The notes below the pieces were generated by a model, which was given only the letters and a program-made list of their open reading frames with translations, did no database searches and had not been told where the DNA came from. Shown one piece after another: positions 45,417-55,489 of a DNA stretch of 64,000 nucleotides (positions are counted from its first letter, which is position 1; each line of letters begins with the position of its first letter). Both the position numbers and the translations under genes were made by a program. Source of the DNA: Chroococcidiopsis thermalis PCC 7203 (GTDB lineage: Bacteria; Cyanobacteriota; Cyanobacteriia; Cyanobacteriales; Chroococcidiopsidaceae); NCBI RefSeq assembly GCF_000317125.1, contig NC_019695.1:2344336-2408335 (forward strand), read 5' to 3'.

Positions 45417-47768
45417 TCAATTATTACCAGTTGAATATCGCAAAACTTTCAGCACTGCTGGCAAAAGTAATGTTTCCTCAATTTTTTCTCGTACGGTAAA
45501 ACTGATTTCACGACTCTTTTTAAGGCACTTTACTACTAAGTACTTAGCAACGTAGTATTGCTGAAGTAATGCCTTCTGATATTCGCTAAACTGCCACTGG
45601 TAACCGATATTACGCTCCCAGAGGAGCTGAGACCTCATCTCCTCAACCCAAGTTTGACCATTGGTACTCCACCATTCCTTGAGCTTTTCTTGGCTTTGTT
45701 GAGGGGTGGGTAGTTGTTCTCTAAGTTCTTGGAGTAAATTTTGCAATTTAGAGTGACAATCGAGGTCTATCTTATAGGGAAAAGCAGAGATTATAGCAAG
45801 GATTTGTTCCTCAGACGGGCGATCGCAGATAGTAAGTCCTATGGATAGCAGGCGTTTCAAAGCTAGATCCAAATATAGATCGTAAGTAAGTTTACTCGTA
45901 AGTCTTGGATCGATCTCAATGGAGAGAGACAAGTCGTAAACTGGTTCTGATTCGCCGTGAAGCTCTAACGATAGATAAAAAGCACGAACTGCGGCAGGTT
46001 CGTAAGGTACTTCGACTGAAAGAGATTTCTGCTGAAGCCAGATCAGAAACTGCTGCAATTTCTCATCAGCATCTACCAGTTCATCGCTACGCTGTTGCAT
46101 TAACTGAATTAGAGGATCGGCATCTTCTATCATTTCCACTACAAATAGAAACACTTCATGCCAGCGAGGATCGCTCATGTGAACGGTCAACTGCCTCAGA
46201 TTTCTATTTAAAGCTTCTGGCTCAAGATTAGCAACAATATTTCTAGCCGTGAAATATTCTTGAAAAGTGGGATATGAGAATGAGTAGATTCCTTGAGCTT
46301 TTTCTACTATGACTCCATGTTCTACCAAGAGCGACCTTAGCACTGTTTCACTAATGAAGTAAAGTTCTTCTGAATCAGATGGAGTATTGGGTAAAGCGCG
46401 AAGATAGTCTTTGATATAGTGCAAGAGATTACTCTGTGTAAAAAAGTAGTTGTCTTGCTCAAAGGTAATAGCAGCAATCTGACTGAGTAATTTTATCTTA
46501 TGAGGTAAAGATAACTGGTAGAGGCTTTTATCTGGTTTGATTCCTCTCACGCGATCCCACCGAACTAACAAAATATCTAATGCTTGTTTGTATAACTCAG
46601 CGTGTTGAGCAGAAAAGCTTAAATTAGTTTGAAATAGAGAACAAGCTAGGTGCAGAAAAAGAGGTGTTCTAGCAAGGCTAGAAATTGACTGATTTTCAGG
46701 CAACTTTAGTTCTTTTAGAAACCGATCTGCTTGCACTAACCCTTGTTCTCTGGGGTTATTACTGACGTTTACAAACCACTGCTGAGCGAATGCTTCGATT
46801 TGAGAGAAGTTTAAATCAGCTATTTCAACATCAGTAAATTTCTCAAGCCAGTACCACGGTGTGGAAGTGCGACAGGAAACTATAAACTGATTTTTGTCAT
46901 AATCTTTTGACAAAACACTAATCTGTTGCTGAACCTCTGCCCTATACTCTTCTTCTACTTCATCTAAGCCATCCAGTAGAAACAATGCTTGACCGTGATG
47001 AAGTAAAGTTTCAATCTGCGGCTCAGAAAACCCGATTTTACATAACTCTTGACTAATATAGCTGAATAAACTAAAGTGTTGAGTCTTGCTGGTCTCCTCG
47101 GCAAAGTTTCTTAGTCGGATAAAGATTGGTAGTCGATCTGGAAACAAGCCACCCCGATTGCATTGAATAGCAATGTACTGCAAAAGTGTGGTTTTGCCAG
47201 ACCCTGGTTTACCTAGAATCGTCAGCTTAGAATAAGTTTCAACTACCTGTGCTGCTGAGACGTGTTTTTGACGAACTTCATTACAAATCTGGCAGCTCGA
47301 ATCTTCGACGCTAGAGCAATTTAAATGAGATTTGTCTAACCGTCTATTACTTGTAACGTTCTCGAATACATCAACTTTAATATAAATATCTTCCAACTCT
47401 ATTGGTCGGGCTGTATCTAATAAACGTATAGCGCCATACTCTGCTTGAATTCTATCGTGACAATGCGATCGCGCTGCTCGTACTAAGGCATCGAGATTCG
47501 CTTTCTCATCTTTCTCATCCTCTTTATTTGCCGATATGGTATCAGTCGGTAGAGCTGCGATCTCTTGCCAATCTAAACCTAGACGAAAGCAAATTTCTAG
47601 AAATGTCTGTCGCTCAATCGGTTTGCCTGCGAAAAACTTCCATATTGGTTGGCGTGTTTCAATTCCAACTTCACATGCTAGATCTTCTTGCGTCCATTGC
47701 GTATGTCTAAAAGCCCTTTTCGCTTTTTCAATACCTGTAGTAGATGCTTGTAGGGATCGTCGTGCCAT
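45417..47768 (-). CDS. HTH-NACHT NTPase, possible defence protein
   Basis: A 783-residue STAND-class NTPase. Residues ~12-75 look like a helix-turn-helix region (WTQEDLACEVGIETRQPIWKFFAG). The NACHT domain begins near 178 with Walker A GKPGSGKT (186-193), Walker B LFLLDGLDEV (262-271) and a sensor region FIVSCRT. The second half is helical, Leu/Gln-rich, with no WD40, TPR or LRR recognised. NACHT proteins of this build are common in cyanobacteria, and several bacterial NACHT proteins protect against phage. It stands alone, convergent with the polysaccharide cluster and next to a long gene-poor region with a decayed gene. Confidence 0.9.
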   Translation of the reverse strand: MARRSLQASTTGIEKAKRAFRHTQWTQEDLACEVGIETRQPIWKFFAGKPIERQTFLEICFRLGLDWQEIAALPTDTISANKEDEKDEKANLDALVRAARSHCHDRIQAEYGAIRLLDTARPIELEDIYIKVDVFENVTSNRRLDKSHLNCSSVEDSSCQICNEVRQKHVSAAQVVETYSKLTILGKPGSGKTTLLQYIAIQCNRGGLFPDRLPIFIRLRNFAEETSKTQHFSLFSYISQELCKIGFSEPQIETLLHHGQALFLLDGLDEVEEEYRAEVQQQISVLSKDYDKNQFIVSCRTSTPWYWLEKFTDVEIADLNFSQIEAFAQQWFVNVSNNPREQGLVQADRFLKELKLPENQSISSLARTPLFLHLACSLFQTNLSFSAQHAELYKQALDILLVRWDRVRGIKPDKSLYQLSLPHKIKLLSQIAAITFEQDNYFFTQSNLLHYIKDYLRALPNTPSDSEELYFISETVLRSLLVEHGVIVEKAQGIYSFSYPTFQEYFTARNIVANLEPEALNRNLRQLTVHMSDPRWHEVFLFVVEMIEDADPLIQLMQQRSDELVDADEKLQQFLIWLQQKSLSVEVPYEPAAVRAFYLSLELHGESEPVYDLSLSIEIDPRLTSKLTYDLYLDLALKRLLSIGLTICDRPSEEQILAIISAFPYKIDLDCHSKLQNLLQELREQLPTPQQSQEKLKEWWSTNGQTWVEEMRSQLLWERNIGYQWQFSEYQKALLQQYYVAKYLVVKCLKKSREISFTVREKIEETLLLPAVLKVLRYSTGNN

Positions 47769-48649
47769 ATGTCAATAAATATAAGGAATAAAAATTGAGT
47801 TGAATTGAATAGTTATGAAAAATCTGCAAAGATCCATTTGACTAGTTGGCGAAATTCCTAGCCATGTAGACAGATTTAAAACGATCGCAAATTTAGTTGG
47901 ATTGCAGTAAGCATTTCCAGACAAAGCAATTAGTTGTCTTAAAGCGAGCCACTAGCTAAATTAAATAGCCAATATATCAACTACAGTATAGAAAGTTTTT
48001 ATTGTTTGTTTTTTGATTTTTTTAATTGATGTCTTCATTTCATGACATACTCTATTGTTTTTTTTGGCAGCGTTAGATACCAGAAATCAGTATGGTAATC
48101 AAGTATTCAGCGATACTTGTGATGAAATTCTACCTCATGAATATATTAAAACTAGTAATTTTCTTTTCGTTTTAGTAGTACATATCTTCTGTTTTTTAGA
48201 ATACCCCCCCACAGAATATTGTCCAAGCGAATGATAAACAGCGTAACAAAAATTTAAATTATCTGCAATAACATGTATTATTATTGCTATTATATAGTAA
48301 AAAATTGGTATTAAGATACTAAGCCGTATAAAAATACCAAGCACTACTACTTTCTCACTTAAGATACTTGAACGTCTTTTAATTCTTACTAGCTAGAGCA
48401 GAGCTTAGTTAACGTAGTAAGTGTAGCTACGTCGAGAGTATGCTATAAAACTCAAAGACGCTCGCCACTTGTCAGCATCAGCACAAGAAGCACTGCGGTA
48501 TCGAGTCGTGAATGCAGATCGATTATGGTATGAGTAAATTCGTTGCAGTTCGCGTGTTTCAGGTGTCACGCGCAGCAGTGCATCATTGAACGCTCGTCTG
48601 TAGCAAATGGTAATGCATCATCGTTGAAAGGGTCGTGCCTCAAGCAAGT
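47769..48649. other. Gene-poor AT-rich region
   Basis: About 880 bp upstream of the NACHT gene without a convincing gene. A 69-codon minus frame (48135-48344) has a hydrophobic start but lacks a ribosome site. Poly-T/poly-A runs are frequent around 48000-48070. The part near 48560-48650 may be further decayed sequence of the WrbA-like remnant. Confidence 0.5.
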
Positions 48650-48845
48650 ATCGAATGTCCTGCTGTTGCTGTCTCACTTAACGAGCCGCTTCGTTTTGGT
48701 CAATGATGCGAGCGACTGCTTCAAATTCCTGAACCTGACGCAGCATGACTTCAGCTCCAGGAATTTTGCTTGCTCCTTCAGCAACCGCTTGCGCTAGTTT
48801 CCAGGTATGACCCTACATCGAGTAGTAAACAACTAGAATTTTCAG
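48650..48845 (-). pseudogene. Remnant of a WrbA-like flavodoxin-family gene
   Basis: Read on the minus strand from 48845, with CTG where ATG is expected, the frame gives KILVVYYSM, a stop (48813-48815) in place of the Tyr of YSMYGH, then GHTWKLAQAVAEGAS and KIPGAEVMLRQVQEFE. It stops again at 48678. The first strand, FMN phosphate loop and AxxVAEGA helix are those of NAD(P)H:quinone oxidoreductase WrbA-type proteins. Two stops, a lost start and no recognisable remainder show that it is dead. Confidence 0.72.
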
Positions 48846-48925
48846 AATTTCTCTTAAGTTAGTTTTGATACGTTGCTGTCAGACTTAATGACTACCTTTG
48901 AAGGTGGTAATTAAACAAGTAAAAC

Positions 48926-51900
48926 TTAGCGAGTGACTTCTGACTCCCGTGCTGGCTCCGATAATTGTTGTTGAGAACGTTTAGACTTGCGACCTTTATG
49001 AAACCAGCGATCGCCAATTGTTTCAAATGTGATGTACAAAATCGGTACGACAAACAAACTCAAAACCGTAGCTACCAGCATTCCCCCAAATACAGCCGTT
49101 CCCAAAGATTGACGGCTACCCGCTCCCGCTCCGGTAGCTATAACTAAGGGGAAAATTCCTACTAAAGTAGAAATTGCCGTCATCAAAATCGGTCGCAAGC
49201 GTTCTTGAGCTGCTTCTAAAGCTGCTTGCGTAATTGACAACCCGCGATCGCGCAATTGATTGGCAAATTCTACAATTAAAATTGAATTTTTACTTGCTAA
49301 ACCAATTAACATCACTAACCCAACTTGACCGTAGACATCATTGGGAAAACCGCGTAAAGTTAGAGCCAATAATGCACCCAGAACAGCTAGCGGTACAGCT
49401 AAGAGAATAATCAACGGATCGAGATAATTTTCATACTGAGCTGCTAAAACTAGAAAGACAAAAACGATTCCTAACCCAAAAACGATCGGTGCTTGTCCGC
49501 CAGACTCTAATTCCTCCGCCGTAATTCCCGACCATTCATAACCAATATTAGGTGGTAGCACCTCAGTGGCAATTTGCTCCATCTTGTCAATTGCTTCGCC
49601 AGAACTGAAGCCTTCAGCCGCCGAACCAGTGATTTCAATCGAGCGAAATAAATTGTAACGATTAATTGTTTGCGCTCCGGTTGTCGGAGTAATCTTCACT
49701 AAATTAGCCAAGGAAATCATCCTTCCCTGTGCCGATCGCACGTAGAGCTGGCGAATATCATCGGGGTTATTCCGAAACTGTCCATCTGCTTGTACATAAA
49801 CGCGATAGCTGCGCTGTTCTAAATTAAAATCATTCACGTACTGCGAACCTAAAAAAGTTTGCAACGTGTTATAAATATCGTCAATAGAAACCTGTAATGC
49901 CTTAGCTTGGTTGCGGTTGACTTCTACTATTACCTGCGGTGTATTAGCAGTAAAAGTTGTAAATACTCTTTGCAATCCCTCTGTTTGACTGGCTCTACCG
50001 ATTAATTGATTAGCTGTTTGTAATAAGGTATCTAAACCAACATTGCCTCTGTCTTGTAATTGAAATTGAAAGCCACCAATGCTACCCAAACCAGGAATTG
50101 CCGGCGGATTTGTGGGAATAATTCTTGCTTGCGGAATTGCTGCTAATTGTCCGCCTAACTTCTGCGTAATCGCTTGGACTGACTGCCCCGTACCTTGACG
50201 TTCATCCCAAGGTTTGAGCGAGGTAAAAATAATTCCATTATTAGCAGTATTGCCGCTAAAACTAAAACCACCGACAGTAAAAGTCGATTGCACTTCGGGA
50301 ATTTTGAGAATTTGCGTCTCGACTCGCCGCATTACATCATCTGTATAGTTTAAAGAAACTCCAGGTGGACCCTGCACCAATGTAATAAAATATCCTTGGT
50401 CTTCTTCTGGTAAAAAAGCAGTAGGCACAGTCACGAACAACCAAGCTGTAAAGGCGATCGCAGCAGCAAATAGCGCCAAAACGATGTATTTGATTCTGAC
50501 TAGGCGATGGAGAATTTTTTGATAACCGCGGCGCAACCAGTCAAGAAAACGATTGATTTGGTGGAAAATTCGACCTAACCAGCCGCCTGTAGTTTGTTCT
50601 CGTCTCAGTAAAATACCTGCTAAAGAAGGCGTAATCGTAATCGCAAGAAAAGTAGAAATGGCGATCGAAAAGGCGATAGTCAGCGCGAATTGACGGTACA
50701 ATGCCCCTGTAGTGCCTGGGAAGAAAGCTACGGGAATAAACACCGCCATCAACACTAAAGACGTGGCAATGACTGCACCTAGTAGTTCGTGCATCGCTAC
50801 CGATGCAGCTTGACGCGGCTCCATGTTTTCTTGTTGCAACAAGCGGGAAATATCTTCGACTACGACGATCGCATCGTCTACTACCATCCCTGTGGCTAAA
50901 GTTAAGCCAAACAGCGTCAAACTATTAATCGAAAATCCGAAAACTTTGATAAAAGCAAACGTACCGATCAAAGCGACAGGAATTGTAATCGCAGGAATGA
51001 CGGCAATTCGCCAGTTTTGCAGAAACAAGAAGATTACAGTAATAACTAGAGCGATCGCAATTAATAGCGTAATTACCACTTCAGAAAGCGATTCTTGCAC
51101 GAATAAAGTCGTGTCAAAGGCAACATCATACCTCATGCCTGGAGGGAAACTTTGCGATAGTCTTTGAATTTCAGCTTTAACTGCACTAGCAACTTCCAAG
51201 GCATTACTACCAGGTAACTGATAGACACCTAAACCTACAGCATCTTGTCCCCTAAATCGCAAGAAGGAATCGTAGTTTTCTGCTCCTAATTCTGCCCGTC
51301 CGACATCTTTCAACCTCACCAACGTCCCATCTGCACCAGTTTTGAGGACGATGTTTTCAAATTCAGAGACATCTTGCAGGCGGCTCTGCGCTCGCACGTC
51401 GATTTGATATTGTTGATTATTAGGGAGCGGCTGTTGACCCAAGCGCCCCGCACCAACTTGAATATTTTGTTCGTTGAGCGCCGCAACTACATCTTGTGCT
51501 GTAAGATTGCGACTGGCGAGTAAGTTAGGGTCTAACCATACGCGCATCGCATATCTGCGTTCGCCAAAAATTGTAATATCGCCAACGCCCTCGATTCTTT
51601 TCAGGGCATCTACGAGGTAAATATCGGCATAATTACTTAAAAAGATCGGGTCGTATTTGTTCTGTTCGGAAAACAGCCCAAGTGCCAACAACAGAGTGCT
51701 AGACCGCTTTGTTACCGTCACTCCCGTGCGTTGTACTGCTTCTGGTAACTGTGCCTGGGCGACGGATACGCGATTTTGTACGTCAACGGCTGCCAAATCT
51801 TGGTCGCGAGTCGGCTCAAACGTGACTGAAATCGAGCTGCTACCATCGTTATTGCTGCTAGAACTAATGTACCTCTGACCGCGAACGCCGTTAATTTCCC

Positions 51901-52102
51901 GCTCTAATACAGTTGTGACAGTATTTTCGACAATTTCTGCACTAGCTCCAGTGTAGTTTGCCGTGACATTGACTTGAGGCGGACTGATTTCGGGATACTG
52001 AGCAGCAGGTAGTGTGGGAATGCTAATCGCTCCTGCTAACAGAATGATAATGGTACAAACGCTAGCAAAGACAGGTCGCTTGATGAAGAAATCTACGAAC
52101 AT
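48926..52102 (-). CDS. RND multidrug efflux permease (HAE1/AcrB type)
   Basis: Inner-membrane proton-driven drug pump of 1058 residues. The N-terminus MFVDFFIKRPVFASVCTIIILLAG is the typical TM1. Family motifs include the acidic TM4 pair in GMVVDDAIVVVED (about 403-415) and GIFPLVIATGAGAGSRQSLGTAVFGGM near TM11. All 12 membrane segments and both large periplasmic loops appear present. It follows its adaptor gene by 58 bp on the same strand. It belongs to the hydrophobe/amphiphile family, so antibiotics, detergents or metabolites are likely substrates. The outer-membrane channel is not in the window. Confidence 0.96.
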   Translation of the reverse strand: MFVDFFIKRPVFASVCTIIILLAGAISIPTLPAAQYPEISPPQVNVTANYTGASAEIVENTVTTVLEREINGVRGQRYISSSSNNDGSSSISVTFEPTRDQDLAAVDVQNRVSVAQAQLPEAVQRTGVTVTKRSSTLLLALGLFSEQNKYDPIFLSNYADIYLVDALKRIEGVGDITIFGERRYAMRVWLDPNLLASRNLTAQDVVAALNEQNIQVGAGRLGQQPLPNNQQYQIDVRAQSRLQDVSEFENIVLKTGADGTLVRLKDVGRAELGAENYDSFLRFRGQDAVGLGVYQLPGSNALEVASAVKAEIQRLSQSFPPGMRYDVAFDTTLFVQESLSEVVITLLIAIALVITVIFLFLQNWRIAVIPAITIPVALIGTFAFIKVFGFSINSLTLFGLTLATGMVVDDAIVVVEDISRLLQQENMEPRQAASVAMHELLGAVIATSLVLMAVFIPVAFFPGTTGALYRQFALTIAFSIAISTFLAITITPSLAGILLRREQTTGGWLGRIFHQINRFLDWLRRGYQKILHRLVRIKYIVLALFAAAIAFTAWLFVTVPTAFLPEEDQGYFITLVQGPPGVSLNYTDDVMRRVETQILKIPEVQSTFTVGGFSFSGNTANNGIIFTSLKPWDERQGTGQSVQAITQKLGGQLAAIPQARIIPTNPPAIPGLGSIGGFQFQLQDRGNVGLDTLLQTANQLIGRASQTEGLQRVFTTFTANTPQVIVEVNRNQAKALQVSIDDIYNTLQTFLGSQYVNDFNLEQRSYRVYVQADGQFRNNPDDIRQLYVRSAQGRMISLANLVKITPTTGAQTINRYNLFRSIEITGSAAEGFSSGEAIDKMEQIATEVLPPNIGYEWSGITAEELESGGQAPIVFGLGIVFVFLVLAAQYENYLDPLIILLAVPLAVLGALLALTLRGFPNDVYGQVGLVMLIGLASKNSILIVEFANQLRDRGLSITQAALEAAQERLRPILMTAISTLVGIFPLVIATGAGAGSRQSLGTAVFGGMLVATVLSLFVVPILYITFETIGDRWFHKGRKSKRSQQQLSEPARESEVTR

Positions 52103-52160
52103 AACTAGGGAGTAGGGAGTCGGGGGTGGAAAATTTTAGATTTTACATTTTAGATTGCTC

Positions 52161-53639
52161 TTAGTCTTCTCTGCCCCTCTGCTCCTCTGCCCCTCTGCTT
52201 CCTCGTCCCCCTCCCCCTTGTCCCGCATCCGGCACGGGGGCGATCGCAGCGCCATCTCTGAGGTTGAGCAGCCCAGAGGTAACGATCCTGTCTCCTGGTT
52301 GCAATCCCGATCGCACTTGGTAGCGATCGTCTTGAATGCCTCCTAACTTCACTGGTTGCTGTCGAGCCGTTAGTTGAGTTTGTCCCGATGGGGATTTTGT
52401 TTGTTGCACTACATAGACAAATGTTTGCCCTGCAACCCGCGATACTGCTGTCGTGGGAATCAAAATTCCTTGCCGTTGGTTCCAAATCACTCTGGCGCGG
52501 ACAAAACTATCGGCTCGGAGTTGGGTAGGGGAATTGGCAAATAATGCTTTAATTAAGATCGATTGCGTATCGTTTGTCACTTGGGGCGAGATAAAAAATA
52601 CCTTGCTCGTACCGATTTGCTCTCCTTGTTCGTTTAATAATTCTACTGGTGTACCGATTTCTACTTGTGCCACCCGTTCGCGTGGGATAGAGACGTTCAC
52701 TTCTAAAGGTTGATTTTGAGTCACGGTGGTTAGTTGAGTCGAAGGTGTGACGAGATCGCCAACTTTGACGGGAATCGCGCCTACCGTACCTGCAAAGGGA
52801 GCGTTGACTTGGAAGTATTGCAGTTGCACTCGTGCTTGGTTAGTATTTGCCTCTGCTTGCTGTACGGCTTGTTGAGCTTGAGCGACTGCCGATGTCTGCG
52901 CTTCGATTTGCTTGTCGATCGCATTCAAATTAGCACGAGCTGTTTGCAGTTGATTGTAATATTGGTCTCTTGTCTCTCGCGATACTGCTCCTTGACCAGC
53001 TAGAGCAGAATATCGTTTGTACTGCTCTTGGCTCAGTCTTAGATCGGATAGAGTAGCTTGCCTTTCTGCTCTGAGCGATCGCAATGTAGCTTGCGCCGTT
53101 GCAACTTGAGCGCGAGCCGCTGCTGCTGCCGCAACTGCACCCGATACAGAGGCTTGTTGCTCGTCAGGATCGATTTGCACCAGCGGTTGCCCAGCTTTAA
53201 CTTGAGTACCTGGTTGGACGTAAATTTGCGCGACTCGTCCCTGAACTTGTGGCAAAAGAGTCACCGACTGCCGCGACTCCAAATTCGCAATAAATTCCGA
53301 GCTTTCAATTATAGTGCCAGATGTGACTGTTGCCGTGTTGACGGGAACAGCACGCGGCTGGCTTTGTCCTGGTGGTGACTGACCTTGCTCTTGACGCTGC
53401 CACCACTGCCAACCCAAAAAGCCCCCACCCAGAAGGATAGCGATCGCGCCTATAATTGATAACCACTGGCGCTTCTGTCTAGAGGAAGATTTTGTCCGTA
53501 CTCGCTCGGGAGGGGAATTGTCTTGTACCTCACCAGTTTTTTCGACTGATACTACATTTCCAGAGCGAGATAGTGTATCGTCCTCTTGCTTTATCGTTTG
53601 ATTTTCTGGTTCCGTGCGTTTAGAATCCGAATAGCTCAT
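52161..53639 (-). CDS. RND periplasmic adaptor (membrane fusion protein)
   Basis: A 492-residue adaptor for the RND pump. It has a cytoplasmic tail with charged residues, a membrane anchor (about 59-77, LSIIGAIAILLGGGFLGW), a lipoyl half VAQIYVQPGTQVKAGQPLVQIDP, a coiled-coil hairpin (about 165-260), the second lipoyl half with NAPFAGTVGAIPVKVGD and beta-barrel/MP domains. The C-terminal GGGGRGSRGAEEQRGRED is low complexity and encoded by a cagaggggcagaggag-type repeat; it is not part of the fold. It is the first gene of the two-gene RND operon. Confidence 0.95.
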   Translation of the reverse strand: MSYSDSKRTEPENQTIKQEDDTLSRSGNVVSVEKTGEVQDNSPPERVRTKSSSRQKRQWLSIIGAIAILLGGGFLGWQWWQRQEQGQSPPGQSQPRAVPVNTATVTSGTIIESSEFIANLESRQSVTLLPQVQGRVAQIYVQPGTQVKAGQPLVQIDPDEQQASVSGAVAAAAAARAQVATAQATLRSLRAERQATLSDLRLSQEQYKRYSALAGQGAVSRETRDQYYNQLQTARANLNAIDKQIEAQTSAVAQAQQAVQQAEANTNQARVQLQYFQVNAPFAGTVGAIPVKVGDLVTPSTQLTTVTQNQPLEVNVSIPRERVAQVEIGTPVELLNEQGEQIGTSKVFFISPQVTNDTQSILIKALFANSPTQLRADSFVRARVIWNQRQGILIPTTAVSRVAGQTFVYVVQQTKSPSGQTQLTARQQPVKLGGIQDDRYQVRSGLQPGDRIVTSGLLNLRDGAAIAPVPDAGQGGGGRGSRGAEEQRGRED

Positions 53640-53896
53640 TTATCTGATACTTTTTTTAAGAATTTTTTCTTTAGAGTGCGTAGTAATTTATGCCAAGTAA
53701 CTCACCAGCCAAATGTCCCCTTCGAGCCTACATAGAAATAGTGGAAAACTGGTGCAGCCAAACGGTAGATATCGTCTGATTTATTGAGTCAAACTATCTG
53801 AAGGTAGAGATTGTATTAAGCTTAGAGTTAAAGGCATTTGACTAATAGACCGAGCATAATCAGCACTCAGATAGGGACGGTATTGCTGCGAACCTG

Positions 53897-54214
53897 CTAC
53901 ATAAGTCTCAAAAAAAGCCACGCTCCAATTTCTACTGCTGCGGTAGGAAAGCGTAATTCATCAATGCTTAAAACCTCACCAATCTCGGTAATATTGTCTT
54001 GGAAGTTGGATAGGGTAGAACCTGCTATTGTGGCAAGTCCTAGTGTAGGATTTCCTCTACCCAAAGTATTGATAAAGGAACCGCTTAACAGCGCGACGCT
54101 CTCTGCTTCGCTGCGATTCAGTTCGCTAGTCAGTTCTAGCTTATCCGCCAATTCACTTGCAGAACCCTCTACCACTGCTTCCACGCGCACGGTGCGGAAA
54201 GTGCCGAAGCTTGA
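53897..54214 (-). pseudogene. Remnant of the C-terminus of a TamB (DUF490) protein
   Basis: A minus-strand frame contains FGTFRTVRVEAVVEGSASEL, ADKLELTSELNRSEAESVAL and LLSGSFINTLGRG, followed by NPTLGLATIAGSTL and IDELRFPTA. The order SEAxxVALL, then (N/D)TLGRG, then LGLAxxAGSxL is that of the TamB C-terminal domain in cyanobacteria. Only ~100 residues of a >1000-residue family are present, the remainder being replaced by the NmrA-like gene upstream, and after FPTA the match ends. I take it as a fragment left by deletion; the short frame has an ATG at 54256 but no sign of use. Confidence 0.62.
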
Positions 54215-54252
54215 TGAGAGGATTAGAAGGGATAGGAAGCGATCGCCTCTGC

Positions 54253-55161
54253 TCACAGATTTTCGTAAGTAAGTTCTTTGTTTGCCCAGTGAGTTTCTGC
54301 CAGAAATTCACTAAATGTAGTCAGGAGTCTGGGAAATTCCGCTTCTCTTAAGCGCCTAACATCGGCTTGATAGCCTTGCGTGCGATACCACTTAATCAGG
54401 GCAAATAGTTCCCATCGCCAAAGAAGTAGAAATATCCATGCAGGTATTTCTCTGTAGACAACTGGCATGGACTGTGCTTCAGAGAAGCTCTGCGCCATTT
54501 GTAAAGGAGTTAGCACGTCGCCTGCCAGCTCAATTTCTTGACCAATGTACTTTTGTGCATTTTTCATCACATAAGCAGCAATGCGTCCCATATCCCTAGT
54601 TGTAATTAGATGTAGCGGTCTGTCGGGCTGAAGCGAAAAGGAGAAGACCCCTTTGAGGATGGATGGTCGCGTGTACTTCTTCCAAAACTCTTCCATAAAT
54701 AGACAAGCTCTGAGCATAGTTGTTGGCAAGCCAGCCTGTTTGAAAACTTGCTCCACCTGATACTTCTGCTCGATATGGCTGACTCCAGAATTTCTATCTG
54801 CTCCACCAGCGGAGTTATACACCAAATGCTGGATCTTGGCATTAACAGCCGCTCGTGCCAGTCGGTGCGCTCTCTCGATCTCTTGTGGATCGGGTTTAGC
54901 AGCATCGGCAGACAAACCGTGGCAGTAGACAGCCGAAATTCCCTTCAAAGCTGCTTGAAGCGATGCTTCATCATCCAAGTTAGCCTCAACTAGCTCAACG
55001 CCTGCATCACTTATCTTTGACAAATTGGGGCGGCTCAGGTCGATTTTTCTAGTGATGGCGTGTAAGTCAGTCGCTCCAGTATCGAGAAATCCCTTGACTG
55101 CGTTTTTGCCAGTGCCGCCAGTCACTCCTATTAGCAAAATCCTACCAATTTTTGATTCCAT
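54253..55161 (-). CDS. NmrA-like NAD(P)-binding protein (atypical SDR)
   Basis: A 302-residue Rossmann-fold protein. The dinucleotide site is GVTGGTGKNAV (13-23). Other landmarks are the Asp/Glu-rich VEANLDDEASLQAAL, YNSAGGADRNSG in place of a YxxxK site, and TTMLRACLFMEEFW. The lack of the catalytic Tyr-Lys pair is typical of NmrA-type regulators and atypical reductases. Substrate and role are unknown. It is transcribed alone; its 3' end meets the TamB remnant. Confidence 0.87.
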   Translation of the reverse strand: MESKIGRILLIGVTGGTGKNAVKGFLDTGATDLHAITRKIDLSRPNLSKISDAGVELVEANLDDEASLQAALKGISAVYCHGLSADAAKPDPQEIERAHRLARAAVNAKIQHLVYNSAGGADRNSGVSHIEQKYQVEQVFKQAGLPTTMLRACLFMEEFWKKYTRPSILKGVFSFSLQPDRPLHLITTRDMGRIAAYVMKNAQKYIGQEIELAGDVLTPLQMAQSFSEAQSMPVVYREIPAWIFLLLWRWELFALIKWYRTQGYQADVRRLREAEFPRLLTTFSEFLAETHWANKELTYENL

Positions 55162-55489
55162 GTCATTAGGGAAAAGCGATCGGGGACATTAAAAATTTTT
55201 GCTTGTCATGCTATATATTATTGAGCCACAAAAACCTCCTTCTGGTGGTTTGGACTGCGAGAAAGACTGCTGGTATATGGGCGATGGTCGCGACAAGCGC
55301 GTTTCACCCTCGGCATCGCGATGAAGACGAAGAAGCTACGATGGGGACAGGCTGACATAGATCGGTTTTCTCTCTACGATTTTCCTACCCGCCGCAGTGC
55401 GAATAGAGACACAATAATAAATAGAAATAACTTTTCGAGGTAAGCTATGTTTCCTTTTTGGGGTAGTAGCTGCAAAGGAGCGCGAACCT
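55162..55489. other. 328-bp divergent spacer
   Basis: No convincing gene. A hydrophilic minus frame (55336-55572) overlaps the plus-strand small gene and is less likely than it. The segment before 55490 should hold the promoter of that small gene. Confidence 0.45.

Noticed and set aside
48135-48344. Hydrophobic 69-codon minus-strand frame
   Set aside because: It lies in very AT-rich DNA, lacks a ribosome site, and hydrophobic codons are expected from AT-rich composition.
48926-53639. RND operon as a possible metal efflux (CusA/CzcA) system
   Set aside because: The permease matches the HAE1/AcrB type, and no metal-binding Met or His clusters were seen in the adaptor.
53838-54272. 144-codon plus-strand frame opposite the TamB remnant
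   Set aside because: The minus strand shows family similarity; the plus frame has none and is its shadow.
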